The notes under the pieces are model-generated. The model was not told where the DNA came from. It ran no database searches and saw nothing but the letters and a program-made list of their open reading frames with translations. Of a stretch of 64,000 nt of DNA, positions 41,499 through 49,371 are shown piece after piece. The DNA is taken from contig JARFTX010000001.1 of NCBI GenBank assembly GCA_029289265.1, positions 209,849 to 273,848 of the forward strand. Reading direction: 5' to 3'. The position numbers and the translations under genes were made by a program. This DNA comes from Gammaproteobacteria bacterium. GTDB lineage: Bacteria; Pseudomonadota; Gammaproteobacteria; Burkholderiales; Rhodocyclaceae. Every line of letters starts with the position of its first letter. The first letter of the stretch is position 1.

Positions 41499-42470
41499 AT
41501 GTCTGAACTGTTCAAGAATATCGACGCCCGGTCGCGGCTTGCCGGCACGAACAAGCTGGAGATTCTGCTGTTTAGCCTCGGCGAGGACGCACGCACGGGC
41601 CGCCGCGAGATCTTCGGCATCAACGTGTTCAAGGTCCGCGAGGTGATGCGCACCGCGGCCATCACGGCGGCACCCGAAATGCCCGACTGTGTGGTGGGCA
41701 TGGTGAGCCTGCGCGGGGCGCTCGTGCCGGTCGTCGACCTGGCGCGTTATGCCGGAATCGATGCCGAGACCGAGCGCAACATCATGATCGTGACCGAATA
41801 CAACGGCCACACCCAGGGCTTCCTGGTCGAGGCGGTCGATACCATTCTGCGCCTCGATTGGTCGCAGATGCGGGTGCCGCCGGAAATGCTCACGTCCAAG
41901 CTCGGCGGCCTGGTGACGGCTGTGACCGAGTTGCCCGGCAACAAGCTGGTGATGATGCTCGACGTCGAGAAGGTGCTCTCCGAGACCACCCGCTACGACG
42001 AGGATCTGCTCTTCAAGGGCATCGAACCGATCAAGGACGAGGAGCGGCTGGTTGTGTTTGCCGACGATTCGTCGGTGGCGCGCCGCCAGATCGAGCGCAC
42101 CCTCGAGTCGCTGGGCGTGCCGTTCCGCGGCGCGATCAATGGACGGGTCGCCTGGGCGGAGTTGCAGCAGTTGGCCGACCAGGCGCAGGCGGCCGGGCGG
42201 ACGGTGGCCGATCTCGTCAGTCTGGTGCTCACCGACGTCGAGATGCCGGAAATGGACGGCTACATCCTTACCAAGTCGATCAAGTCCGACCCGCGCTTCG
42301 AGGGTATCCCGGTCATCATGCATTCGTCGCTGTCGGGCATGTCGAACCAGCAACTCGGGCGCTCGGTGGGCGTAGACGAGTACGTGGCCAAGTTCGAGCC
42401 CCAGAAACTGGCGGAAACCCTGCGACGCCGGCTCAAGCAGCGCGCCGCGGGTGGTTCGGAAGAAAATTGA
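41499..42470 (+). CDS. cheV: CheW-receiver hybrid CheV (copy 1)
   Basis: A 323-residue adaptor. The CheW domain is about 15-165 (LEILLFSLG, FGINVFKVREVMRT, LPGNKLVMMLDVEKVL). The receiver is about 185-310 with acidic pair ADDSS, phospho-Asp in LTDVEMPEMDGYIL and Lys in VAKFEP. CheV couples receptors to CheA and can be phosphorylated for adaptation. An unusually long insert (about 212-232, LADQAQAAGRTVADLVSLV) occurs within the receiver. A second cheV with the same layout follows 10 bp later. Probably transcribed from the FliA promoter at 41233. Confidence 0.93.
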   Translation: MSELFKNIDARSRLAGTNKLEILLFSLGEDARTGRREIFGINVFKVREVMRTAAITAAPEMPDCVVGMVSLRGALVPVVDLARYAGIDAETERNIMIVTEYNGHTQGFLVEAVDTILRLDWSQMRVPPEMLTSKLGGLVTAVTELPGNKLVMMLDVEKVLSETTRYDEDLLFKGIEPIKDEERLVVFADDSSVARRQIERTLESLGVPFRGAINGRVAWAELQQLADQAQAAGRTVADLVSLVLTDVEMPEMDGYILTKSIKSDPRFEGIPVIMHSSLSGMSNQQLGRSVGVDEYVAKFEPQKLAETLRRRLKQRAAGGSEEN

Positions 42471-42480
42471 GAGGTTGCCT

Positions 42481-43437
42481 ATGTCGCTGATGAATGCCCC
42501 TGAGGGCACCTTGTTCGATCGGGTCGATGGTCGGGCCAGTCTGGTCGGTTCGAACCGGATGGAGATTCTGCTGTTCTCCCTCGGGACCAACGAGACTTTC
42601 GGCATCAACGTGTTCAAGGTGCGCGAGGTGTCGGCGACGCCGTTCATCACCCGCGCGCCCAACATGCCCAAGGGCGTGGAGGGGTTGATCTCGCTGCGGG
42701 GCAACGTGATTCCGGTGCTGTCCCTTTCCCGGGTGCTGGGCCTCGCACAGCCCGACGACGCGCTCGGCGGCTCGATGATGGTCACCGAATACAGCAAGCG
42801 CACGCTCGGTTTTCTGGTCGAAGGCGTGGATCGTATCGTCCGTGTCGAGTGGGACAAGGTCCGTGCCCCGGATAACGTCGCGAGCGGCGGCAACAACTTC
42901 ATCACCGCAATCACCGAATTGCCCGACGGGCGCCTGGTGTCGATCCTCGACGTCGAAACCGTGCTTGCCACGACGTTCGGCGAAACTGCGATCGGCGCGA
43001 TCGCCCCCATCGCCGGCGCGCACGAGATGAACGTCTTCTTCGTCGATGATTCGGCGGTTGCGCGCAAGAAGATCACCGAAGTCCTCGACAAGCTCGGCGT
43101 CAAGCACAAGCACGCGGTCAATGGGCTGGAGGCCTGGAACCGCCTCGAGGCGATGGCCGGCTATGCCCAGCAGTCCGGTCGCCATGTCGGCGAGGAAGTC
43201 GATGTGATCCTCGTCGATGCCGAGATGCCCGAGATGGACGGCTACGTGCTGACCCGCAAGATCAAGGCGGACTCGCGCTTCCACGGCATTCCGGTGGTGA
43301 TGCACTCGTCGCTCTCGTCCGAAGCCAACCGCGCGATGGGCAAGCAGGTGGGGGTCGATGCCTACGTGGCAAAATTCGACGCGGATGTGCTGGCCGACAC
43401 GCTTCGGCCAATGCTGATGCGGGGACACTCCGCGTAG
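42481..43437 (+). CDS. cheV: CheW-receiver hybrid CheV (copy 2)
   Basis: A 318-residue CheV with the same arrangement as the copy upstream. The CheW domain is about 24-165 (MEILLFSLGTNETFGINVFKVRE, split; VEGLISLRGNVIPVLSL). The receiver is about 180-310 with VDDSAVARKK, VDAEMPEMDGYVL and VAKFDADVL. The receiver insert (MAGYAQQSGRHVGEEVDVI) is also shared, so the pair arose by tandem duplication. Sequence divergence in the CheW half suggests that they serve different receptors. ATG 42481 has gagaggttgcct upstream; the frame is open earlier but overlaps copy 1. Confidence 0.93.
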   Translation: MSLMNAPEGTLFDRVDGRASLVGSNRMEILLFSLGTNETFGINVFKVREVSATPFITRAPNMPKGVEGLISLRGNVIPVLSLSRVLGLAQPDDALGGSMMVTEYSKRTLGFLVEGVDRIVRVEWDKVRAPDNVASGGNNFITAITELPDGRLVSILDVETVLATTFGETAIGAIAPIAGAHEMNVFFVDDSAVARKKITEVLDKLGVKHKHAVNGLEAWNRLEAMAGYAQQSGRHVGEEVDVILVDAEMPEMDGYVLTRKIKADSRFHGIPVVMHSSLSSEANRAMGKQVGVDAYVAKFDADVLADTLRPMLMRGHSA

Positions 43438-43469
43438 CCGGTGTCCTCGAGGTCAAAACGGAGAAATAA

Positions 43470-43862
43470 ATGTCCGACCCCAAGATGAAGTTCCTCGTCG
43501 TCGACGATTTTTCGACCATGCGCCGCATCGTGCGCAATCTGCTCAAGGAACTGGGATTCACCAACGTCGAAGAGGCCGAGGACGGCGCGGTCGCCCTGCA
43601 GAAACTCGAAGCGGGCCAGTTCGATTTTGTCGTGACCGACTGGAACATGCCCAACATGGACGGGCTGACGCTGCTGCAGCGCGTGCGGCAGTCGCCGCAG
43701 TTGCGGCATCTGCCGGTGCTGATGATCACCGCCGAAGCGAAGAAGGAAAACATCATCGCCGCCGCCCAGTCGGGTGCCAGCGGATACATCGTGAAGCCCT
43801 TCACCGCTGCGACGCTGTCGGAGAAGCTCGAAAAAATCTTCGAGAAGATGGGCAAGAAGTGA
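43470..43862 (+). CDS. cheY: Chemotaxis response regulator CheY
   Basis: A 130-residue single-domain receiver that binds the flagellar switch when phosphorylated. Key residues are [14 protein letters not shown] (Asp pair), phospho-Asp in [12 protein letters not shown], Thr in [12 protein letters not shown], and Lys in [11 protein letters not shown]. The length and the sequence [19 protein letters not shown] match enterobacterial CheY. Shine-Dalgarno cggagaaataa precedes ATG 43470. It is 45 bp upstream of cheZ. Confidence 0.96.
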   Translation: MSDPKMKFLVVDDFSTMRRIVRNLLKELGFTNVEEAEDGAVALQKLEAGQFDFVVTDWNMPNMDGLTLLQRVRQSPQLRHLPVLMITAEAKKENIIAAAQSGASGYIVKPFTAATLSEKLEKIFEKMGKK

Positions 43863-43906
43863 CCGACCCGACGCAGCGGTGACCCGTTGCGAGCAGGAGC
43901 CTGAAT

Positions 43907-44764
43907 ATGACCAAGAAGCAAAGACTCGACTCGGCCAGCGATAACGACGAACTGCAAGCGCTGTTCGACAGCATTGCCGGTGCGGCGGTCGAATCGAAGC
44001 CAGCCGTCGTCGCCGCGCCCAAGGCGGGCGCAAGCGAAGGTGACGACGACGAACTGCAGGCATTGTTCGACGCGGTTGCGGCCGAGTTCGATGGCGGCGA
44101 GGCCGCGGCGGAGATCGATATCGAAGCCGCCGACGCGAGCTCCGGCGAGGAGGTCGTGGCGGAGAACGTGTTTACCCGCATCGGCCAGATGACCCGGCAG
44201 GTGCACGACACCTTGCGCGTGCTCGGTTGCGACGGCGTGCTGCGCGAAGCGGTGGAGGCCATTCCCGACGCCCGCCAGCGCCTCAATTACATCACCCAGA
44301 TGACCGAGCAGGCCGCGAGCCGCGTGCTCAACGCCACCGATATCGCCAAGCCGATCCAGGACAAGGTGCACGCCGACGCGCAGAGCCTCCAGCGCCGTTG
44401 GGATCAGCTCTTCGCCAATCGGCTCTCGACCGAGGAGTTCAAGGTGCTCGCCGGCGACACGCGCGGCTTTCTCGGCGAGGTCGAACGCAGCAGCGCGGCG
44501 ACCAACCAGCAGCTGCTCGAGATCATGATGGCGCAGGATTTCCAGGATCTTACCGGCCAGGTCATCAAGAAGGTGGTCGATCTCGCGCAGGCGCTCGAGA
44601 CCGAGCTGCTGCAGGTGCTGCTGGAGGTCACTCCGCCCGAGAAGCGGGCAGCGCAAAAGCCCGAGGGCCTGCTCAACGGGCCGGTCGTCAATGCCGCCGG
44701 GCGCGAGGACGTCGTGAGCACCCAGGAGCAGGTGGACGAGCTGCTCGACAGCCTCGGATTTTGA
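43907..44764 (+). CDS. cheZ: CheY phosphatase CheZ
   Basis: A 285-residue CheZ that dephosphorylates CheY-P. The long helical hairpin (about 90-240) includes FTRIGQMTRQVHDTLRVLG and the catalytic-Gln helix IMMAQDFQDLTGQVIKKVV. The C-terminal CheY-binding peptide is QEQVDELLDSLGF. The N-terminus has two copies of DELQALFD (about 13-20 and 47-54), resembling the C-terminal CheY-binding motif, so extra CheY contacts are possible. The total is longer than E. coli CheZ (214) because of this N-terminal part. It is 78 bp before cheA. Confidence 0.93.
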   Translation: MTKKQRLDSASDNDELQALFDSIAGAAVESKPAVVAAPKAGASEGDDDELQALFDAVAAEFDGGEAAAEIDIEAADASSGEEVVAENVFTRIGQMTRQVHDTLRVLGCDGVLREAVEAIPDARQRLNYITQMTEQAASRVLNATDIAKPIQDKVHADAQSLQRRWDQLFANRLSTEEFKVLAGDTRGFLGEVERSSAATNQQLLEIMMAQDFQDLTGQVIKKVVDLAQALETELLQVLLEVTPPEKRAAQKPEGLLNGPVVNAAGREDVVSTQEQVDELLDSLGF

Positions 44765-44842
44765 ACATGCAGCCGGCACGGACGCCGGTGCGGACCGACG
44801 CCATGCGGATGCCGGGCGTCAACTCGATGAAGCGAGAAAGAC

Positions 44843-46729
44843 ATGACTGATTTCGCCGGCATGGAAGACCTGCTGCAGGACTTCCTGGTCGAAGCACAGG
44901 ACCTGCTCTCAGGGGTGGACAACAAACTCGTCGATCTCGAGCATGCGCCCGACGATGTCGGGCTGCTCAACGACATCTTCCGAGGATTCCACACCATCAA
45001 GGGCGGTGCCGGCTTCCTCAACGCGACCGAACTCGTGACCCTTTGCCACTTGACCGAGAACCTTTTCGACAAGCTGCGCAATCGGGATCTCACCGTCGGC
45101 CCCTCGGTCATGGACGTCATCCTCGAGGCGACTGCCTCGGTGCGGCAGATGTTCGATGCGCTCGAGCAGGGCGTGCAGCCGGGTGCTGCGGACGACGATC
45201 TGATCGACCGGCTCAAGCAGGCCATTGCCGGCGAGCTGACCGAAGCGGCCGCCTCGCCGGCAGCCGTCGCCTCGGCCAAGGACGCGGGCAAGGACGCGGG
45301 CAAGGGCGGGGAGCCTGAGTGGGAGCTTCTGCATCGCGCCGTGGCGGCGCTGCCTGCAGCGCAGAAAGCGGTGGCCGAGGCGGCAAAGTCGACGGGGGTC
45401 GTTCCCGCAAAGGGGCCGGAAGAGATCATCAAGGCCGCGATCGGACGTCGCGAAACCGACAAGCCCGGCTCGACCGCCCCGGTGGGCCGGCGTGAAAGCG
45501 AGCGGCAGCGCGACACCTCGATCCGTGTCGACACCGCGCGGCTCGACCAGGTGCTGAACCTCTCCGGGGAGATCGGCCTTACCAAGAACCGCCTCAACGC
45601 GCTGCGCAGCGACATCCTCAGCGGCCGTAACGACAGCGAGACGCTGCACGCGCTCGACCTGGCGGTGAGCCAGCTCGACCTGCTCGTCTCCGACCTGCAG
45701 AACGCGGTCATGAAGACGCGGATGCAGCCGATCGGCCGGTTGTTCCAGAAATATCCGCGTATCGCCCGCGACCTTGCGCGCAGCCTCGGCAAGGATGTCG
45801 AGCTGGTGCTGGAGGGCGAGGAGACCGAGATCGACAAGACGATGATCGAGGACCTCGCCGACCCGATCATCCACCTCATCCGCAACGCCGTGGACCACGG
45901 AATCGAGGATCCGGTCGAGCGGGCCGCCTCAGGCAAGTCCAAGAAGTGCATGGTCAAGCTCTCGGCGCAGCAGGAGGGCGATCACATCCTGATCCAGGTC
46001 GCCGACGATGGGCGGGGCATGAACGCCGAACGACTGCGCGCCAAGGCACTCGAGAAGGGCCTCATCACCGAGGAAGAGGCGAGTGCGATGGACGACCGTC
46101 AGAGCTTCAATCTGATCTTCCTGCCGGGCTTCTCGCTCGCTGCCAAGGTCTCCGACGTCTCCGGCCGTGGCGTCGGCATGGACGTCGTGCGCACCAACAT
46201 CCAGAAGCTCAACGGCAGCGTCGAGATCCGTTCGCAGCCGAAGAAGGGCACCACCTTCGTCATCAGCCTGCCGCTCACGCTCGCGATCCTGCCGGTGCTG
46301 CTCGTGCGCCTGGGTGAGCAGCCGTTCGCCGTGCCGCTGTCGATGGTGCGCGAGATCCTGCCGATCCAGCCCGACGACGTCAAGGAAGTGGGCGGCCGCG
46401 CCACCGTGGTGATCCGCGGCGAGGTCCTGCCGGTACTGCCGCTCGCGACCCTTCTGGGCTGGCCGCTCGAGCGTCCGCCGGCCTTCGGCGTGCTGATGCA
46501 AAGCGCCGAGCTGTCGTTCGTGCTCGCCTTCGACAGCTTCGCCGGGCGCGAGGATGCGGTGATCAAGTCGCTCGACGACTTCCGGCCCAAGGGCGTCGCA
46601 GGCGTCACGACGCTCGCCAACGGGCAGATCGTGCTGATCCTCGACATGAAGGAACTGCTCGGCAGCATCGGCGATCAGTTCGGCGTCTCACGCCGCAACC
46701 TGATCGGCAAGGCGAAGGCCGCCGCCTGA
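44843..46729 (+). CDS. cheA: Chemotaxis histidine kinase CheA
   Basis: A 628-residue CheA. P1 (about 1-105) has phospho-His50 in GFHTIKGGAGF. A linker of about 130-225, with GKDAGKDAGKGG, stands where P2 should be; no CheY-binding P2 fold is apparent. P3 is the dimerisation helix pair (about 228-290, DTARLDQVLNLSGEIGLTKN). P4 ATPase has HLIRNAVDHGIED, VADDGRGM and VSGRGVGMDVV. P5 is CheW-like (about 490-620, VRLGEQPFAVPLSMVREIL). cheW is not next to it, so the CheW proteins of the window are the two CheV. It ends convergently with tal. Confidence 0.95.
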   Translation: MTDFAGMEDLLQDFLVEAQDLLSGVDNKLVDLEHAPDDVGLLNDIFRGFHTIKGGAGFLNATELVTLCHLTENLFDKLRNRDLTVGPSVMDVILEATASVRQMFDALEQGVQPGAADDDLIDRLKQAIAGELTEAAASPAAVASAKDAGKDAGKGGEPEWELLHRAVAALPAAQKAVAEAAKSTGVVPAKGPEEIIKAAIGRRETDKPGSTAPVGRRESERQRDTSIRVDTARLDQVLNLSGEIGLTKNRLNALRSDILSGRNDSETLHALDLAVSQLDLLVSDLQNAVMKTRMQPIGRLFQKYPRIARDLARSLGKDVELVLEGEETEIDKTMIEDLADPIIHLIRNAVDHGIEDPVERAASGKSKKCMVKLSAQQEGDHILIQVADDGRGMNAERLRAKALEKGLITEEEASAMDDRQSFNLIFLPGFSLAAKVSDVSGRGVGMDVVRTNIQKLNGSVEIRSQPKKGTTFVISLPLTLAILPVLLVRLGEQPFAVPLSMVREILPIQPDDVKEVGGRATVVIRGEVLPVLPLATLLGWPLERPPAFGVLMQSAELSFVLAFDSFAGREDAVIKSLDDFRPKGVAGVTTLANGQIVLILDMKELLGSIGDQFGVSRRNLIGKAKAAA

Positions 46730-46734
46730 CCCGG

Positions 46735-46752
46735 GCGCGGCTCAGTCCGCGC
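46735..46752. other. Stem-loop between cheA and tal
   Basis: GCGCGG (46735-46740) pairs with CCGCGC (46747-46752) over a 6-base loop in the 23-bp gap between two convergent genes. No T run is seen. A shared end signal is possible. Confidence 0.35.
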
Positions 46753-47829
46753 TCACGCCGTCAGCGCGAGCAATTTGGCGAAGGCGGTTTTGAACTGCTC
46801 CAGGCCATCAGCCTGGAGTTGCTCGCCGGCGGCGTTGAGATCGATGCCCAGTCCCGCGAGTGCCTGGAGCTGGGACCGTGCGCTCTCGACGTCGTGCTCG
46901 AGCGTCGCAGCGACTTGGCCGTGGTCGCGCAGCGCCGCGAGCGTCGCATCCGGAAGCGTATTGACTGTCCCCGGCCCGATCAGCGGTTCGACGTAGAGCA
47001 GGTCGCTGTATTCCGGATTTTTCGTGCCCGTACTCGCCCACAGCATCGCCTGCGGCCGTGCGCCTTGCGCCCGCAGCGAGGCAAATTCCGCACCCCCGAA
47101 ACGCTCGCGCCACTGCTGATAGGCCATCTTCGCCAGGGCGACCGCGCTGCGGCCGCGCCGCGCCGTCGCATCGCCGCCGATTTGTTCGAGGCGGCTGTCG
47201 ACCAGGGTGTCCACGCGGCTCAAGAACAGGCTCGCCACCGAGCGGACCCGCGAAAGATCGCCGCCGTCGGCGGCCAGGCGCCGGAGACCGCGCAGGTATG
47301 CCTCGCCGACCGAGGCGACATGCGCGAGCGAAAACATCAGCGTGACATTGACGCTCACACCCCGTCCGATCAACTGTTCGATCGCCTCCAGCCCCGCGCG
47401 TGTGGCCGGCACCTTGATCAGCAGGTTGTGCCGGCCGACCGCCTCGCGCAGGCGCACGCCCGCCGCTACGGTCGCGGGTGCGTCGTCGGCGAGGTCCGGA
47501 GACACTTCCAGGCTCACGAATCCGGCATTGCCGCCGCTGCGGTCGTAGAGCGGCGCCAGCAGATCACAGGCGCGCTGCACGTCGGGGATCACCAGACGCT
47601 CATAGCGGGCCTCGGCGTCGAGGTCCAGGCGCTTGAGTGCGGCAAGGTCGTCCTCGTAATAGCGCCCGTCGGCAATCGCCTTGTGAAAGATGGCCGGATT
47701 GGTGGTGACGCCGGAGACGCCGTCCTCGGCGATCATGCGCGCAAGGTGGCCGTCGTTGAGCAGGGTGCGGGAGAGGTTGTCGAGCCAGATCTGCTGGCCG
47801 AGCGCGCTGACCTGAAGCAGGGGATTCAT
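46753..47829 (-). CDS. tal: Transaldolase
   Basis: A 358-residue class I aldolase of the pentose phosphate pathway, exchanging a three-carbon unit between sugar phosphates. The start region NPLLQVSALGQQIWLDNLSR, GVSGVTTNPAIFHKAI and SLEVSPDLADDAP are typical. The Schiff-base Lys is in NLLIKVPATRAGLEAI. VNVTLMFSLAHVASVGEAYLRGL follows, and ASTGTKNPEYSDLLYVEPLIGPGTVNT ends the barrel (split). Homology starts at ATG 47829; an ATG 36 bp upstream is also possible. Convergent with cheA. Confidence 0.93.
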   Translation of the reverse strand: MNPLLQVSALGQQIWLDNLSRTLLNDGHLARMIAEDGVSGVTTNPAIFHKAIADGRYYEDDLAALKRLDLDAEARYERLVIPDVQRACDLLAPLYDRSGGNAGFVSLEVSPDLADDAPATVAAGVRLREAVGRHNLLIKVPATRAGLEAIEQLIGRGVSVNVTLMFSLAHVASVGEAYLRGLRRLAADGGDLSRVRSVASLFLSRVDTLVDSRLEQIGGDATARRGRSAVALAKMAYQQWRERFGGAEFASLRAQGARPQAMLWASTGTKNPEYSDLLYVEPLIGPGTVNTLPDATLAALRDHGQVAATLEHDVESARSQLQALAGLGIDLNAAGEQLQADGLEQFKTAFAKLLALTA

Positions 47830-47921
47830 CGTCGGGATCTTCTGCGGGTTGTACCGAACGAACATTCTGCTATGAAACCGCGACTCGGGATAGGGCGCCG
47901 GCGCCTATCGATGAAGCGGGT

Positions 47922-48656
47922 TCATGACCCGTCGCCACCACCGAGGGTCCAGCCGAGGCCGCTCACGACGTTCAGGAAGTCCTGCGTCGGTCTGGCGCGC
48001 AGATCGAGCGGGTCGCCGTTGACCGGGTGACGCAAGCGCAGCGCCACGCACGCGAGCAACAGCCGATCGACGCCGAAGAGTTTGGTGAACAGCCGGTTGT
48101 GGCGCCCCTTGCCGAAGGTCGCATCGCCAATGATGGGGTGCGAGATGTGCTTGAGGTGCCGGCGCAACTGGTGGCGCCGTCCTGTCTCGGGACGCAACTC
48201 GACCAGCGCGTAGCGGCTCGTGGGGTAGCGGTCGACGCGGTGCGGCAATTCTGCCGTGGCGAGGCGGCGAAATCCGGTTCGAGCCTCCTGCGCGCCGACG
48301 CCTTGCGCATCGGGGTGGACTTCGAGGCGGTCGACTCGGCGCTCGAGGGGATGGTCGATTACGCCGGCCTCGGGGGGATGGCCCCGCACGATCGCAAGAT
48401 AGGTCTTGAGCACCTCCTGCGCCTCGAAGGCGCGTCCAAGCGTTGCAGCCGTGAGCGGATCGAGCGCGAAGAGCAGAATGCCGGAGGTGCCCTTGTCGAG
48501 TCGATGGGCGGGATACACGCGCTGTCCGATCTGGTCGCGCAGCATCTGCACGGCAAAGCGTGTCTCGTGCCGATCGAGCATCGAGCGGTGCACGAGCAGC
48601 CCCGAGGGTTTGTGCACCGCGATCAGCCATTCGTCGCGATAGAGAATTTCGAGCAT
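47922..48656 (-). CDS. truC: TruC-like RNA pseudouridine synthase
   Basis: A 244-residue RluA-family pseudouridine synthase, close to TruC, which modifies U65 of some tRNAs. The catalytic Asp is in HRLDKGTSGILLFAL (about 51-65). KTYLAIVRGHPPEAG and LVELRPETGRRHQLRRHLKHI are family motifs. ATG 48656 lies only 5 bases after a perfect 10-bp hairpin (48662-48685), and the only Shine-Dalgarno-like AAGGGG is inside it. sodB lies upstream on the same strand. Confidence 0.9.
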   Translation of the reverse strand: MLEILYRDEWLIAVHKPSGLLVHRSMLDRHETRFAVQMLRDQIGQRVYPAHRLDKGTSGILLFALDPLTAATLGRAFEAQEVLKTYLAIVRGHPPEAGVIDHPLERRVDRLEVHPDAQGVGAQEARTGFRRLATAELPHRVDRYPTSRYALVELRPETGRRHQLRRHLKHISHPIIGDATFGKGRHNRLFTKLFGVDRLLLACVALRLRHPVNGDPLDLRARPTQDFLNVVSGLGWTLGGGDGS

Positions 48657-48661
48657 GAAGA

Positions 48662-48685
48662 CAATGACCCCTTGCGGGGTCATTG
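48662..48685 (-). terminator. Perfect 10-bp hairpin between sodB and truC
   Basis: CAATGACCCC pairs with GGGGTCATTG over the loop TTGC (read on plus). It lies 24 bp after the sodB stop and 5 bp before the truC ATG. It may terminate sodB transcripts. Because it buries the truC ribosome site it may also control truC translation. Confidence 0.55.
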
Positions 48686-48709
48686 GACTAGCTAGGCGAA
48701 ACGGACTGC

Positions 48710-49297
48710 TCAGGCGGCGAAGTTCGCGGCCGCGAAGTCCCAGTTCGCCAGATGATTCAGGAAGGTCGCGACGTAGTCGGGGCGACGGTTCCGGAAGTCG
48801 ATGTAATAGGCATGCTCCCAGACGTCGATACAGAGCAGCGCCTTGTCGCTGGTGGTAAGCGGGGTGCCGGCCGCGCCGGTATTGACGATGTCCACCGAAC
48901 CGTCGGGCTTCTTCACCAGCCAGGTCCAGCCCGAACCGAAGTTGCCGACGGCGGAGGCCGTAAAGGCCTTCTTGAAGTCCTCGAAGCTGCCCCACTTGGC
49001 CTGGATCGCCTGGCCGAGCGCGCCGGTGGGTTCGCCGCCGCCCTTGGGCTTCATGCTGTTCCACAGGAAGGTGTGGTTCCAGACCTGGGCGGCGTTGTTA
49101 TAGAGGCCGCCCGCCGGGGCTCTGCGCACGATATCCTCGAGCGCGGCGTTCTCGAACTCCGTGCCCTTGATGAGGTTGTTCAGGTTCGTCACGTAGGCTT
49201 GGTGGTGCTTGCCGTAATGGTATTCGAGCGTCTCGGCCGAGATATGGGGCGTCAGTGCATCCTTGGGGTAGGGCAATTGCGGCAGGGTATGTTCCAT
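48710..49297 (-). CDS. sodB: Iron superoxide dismutase
   Basis: A 195-residue cytosolic Fe-type SOD. Metal ligands: His27 ([13 protein letters not shown] region), the second His in NHTFLWNSM, and the pair [11 protein letters not shown]. The iron form is suggested by [13 protein letters not shown] and FGSGWTWLV. Length and order match FeSOD. Strong Shine-Dalgarno aggaga 8 bp before ATG 49297. A TTGTCA/TAGAAT promoter overlaps an IscR-like palindrome just upstream. Confidence 0.95.
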   Translation of the reverse strand: MEHTLPQLPYPKDALTPHISAETLEYHYGKHHQAYVTNLNNLIKGTEFENAALEDIVRRAPAGGLYNNAAQVWNHTFLWNSMKPKGGGEPTGALGQAIQAKWGSFEDFKKAFTASAVGNFGSGWTWLVKKPDGSVDIVNTGAAGTPLTTSDKALLCIDVWEHAYYIDFRNRRPDYVATFLNHLANWDFAAANFAA

Positions 49298-49334
49298 GCG
49301 TCTCTCCTGGTCGGTTATGGGTTGGAGTTAAAAG

Positions 49335-49371
49335 CCTGACTATTCTAGTCGGGATTAGTTCTCGATGACAA
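49335..49371 (-). promoter_or_regulatory. sodB promoter with IscR type-1-like operator
   Basis: On the minus strand TTGTCA (49366-49371) and TAGAAT (49342-49347) are spaced 18 bp. The -10 lies within CCTGACTATTCTAGTCGGG (49335-49353, plus-strand reading), which matches the IscR type-1 consensus SYYGACTRWWWYAGTCRRS at 18 of 19 positions. Bound regulator would block the -10. It overlaps the last codons of xseA. Confidence 0.5.
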
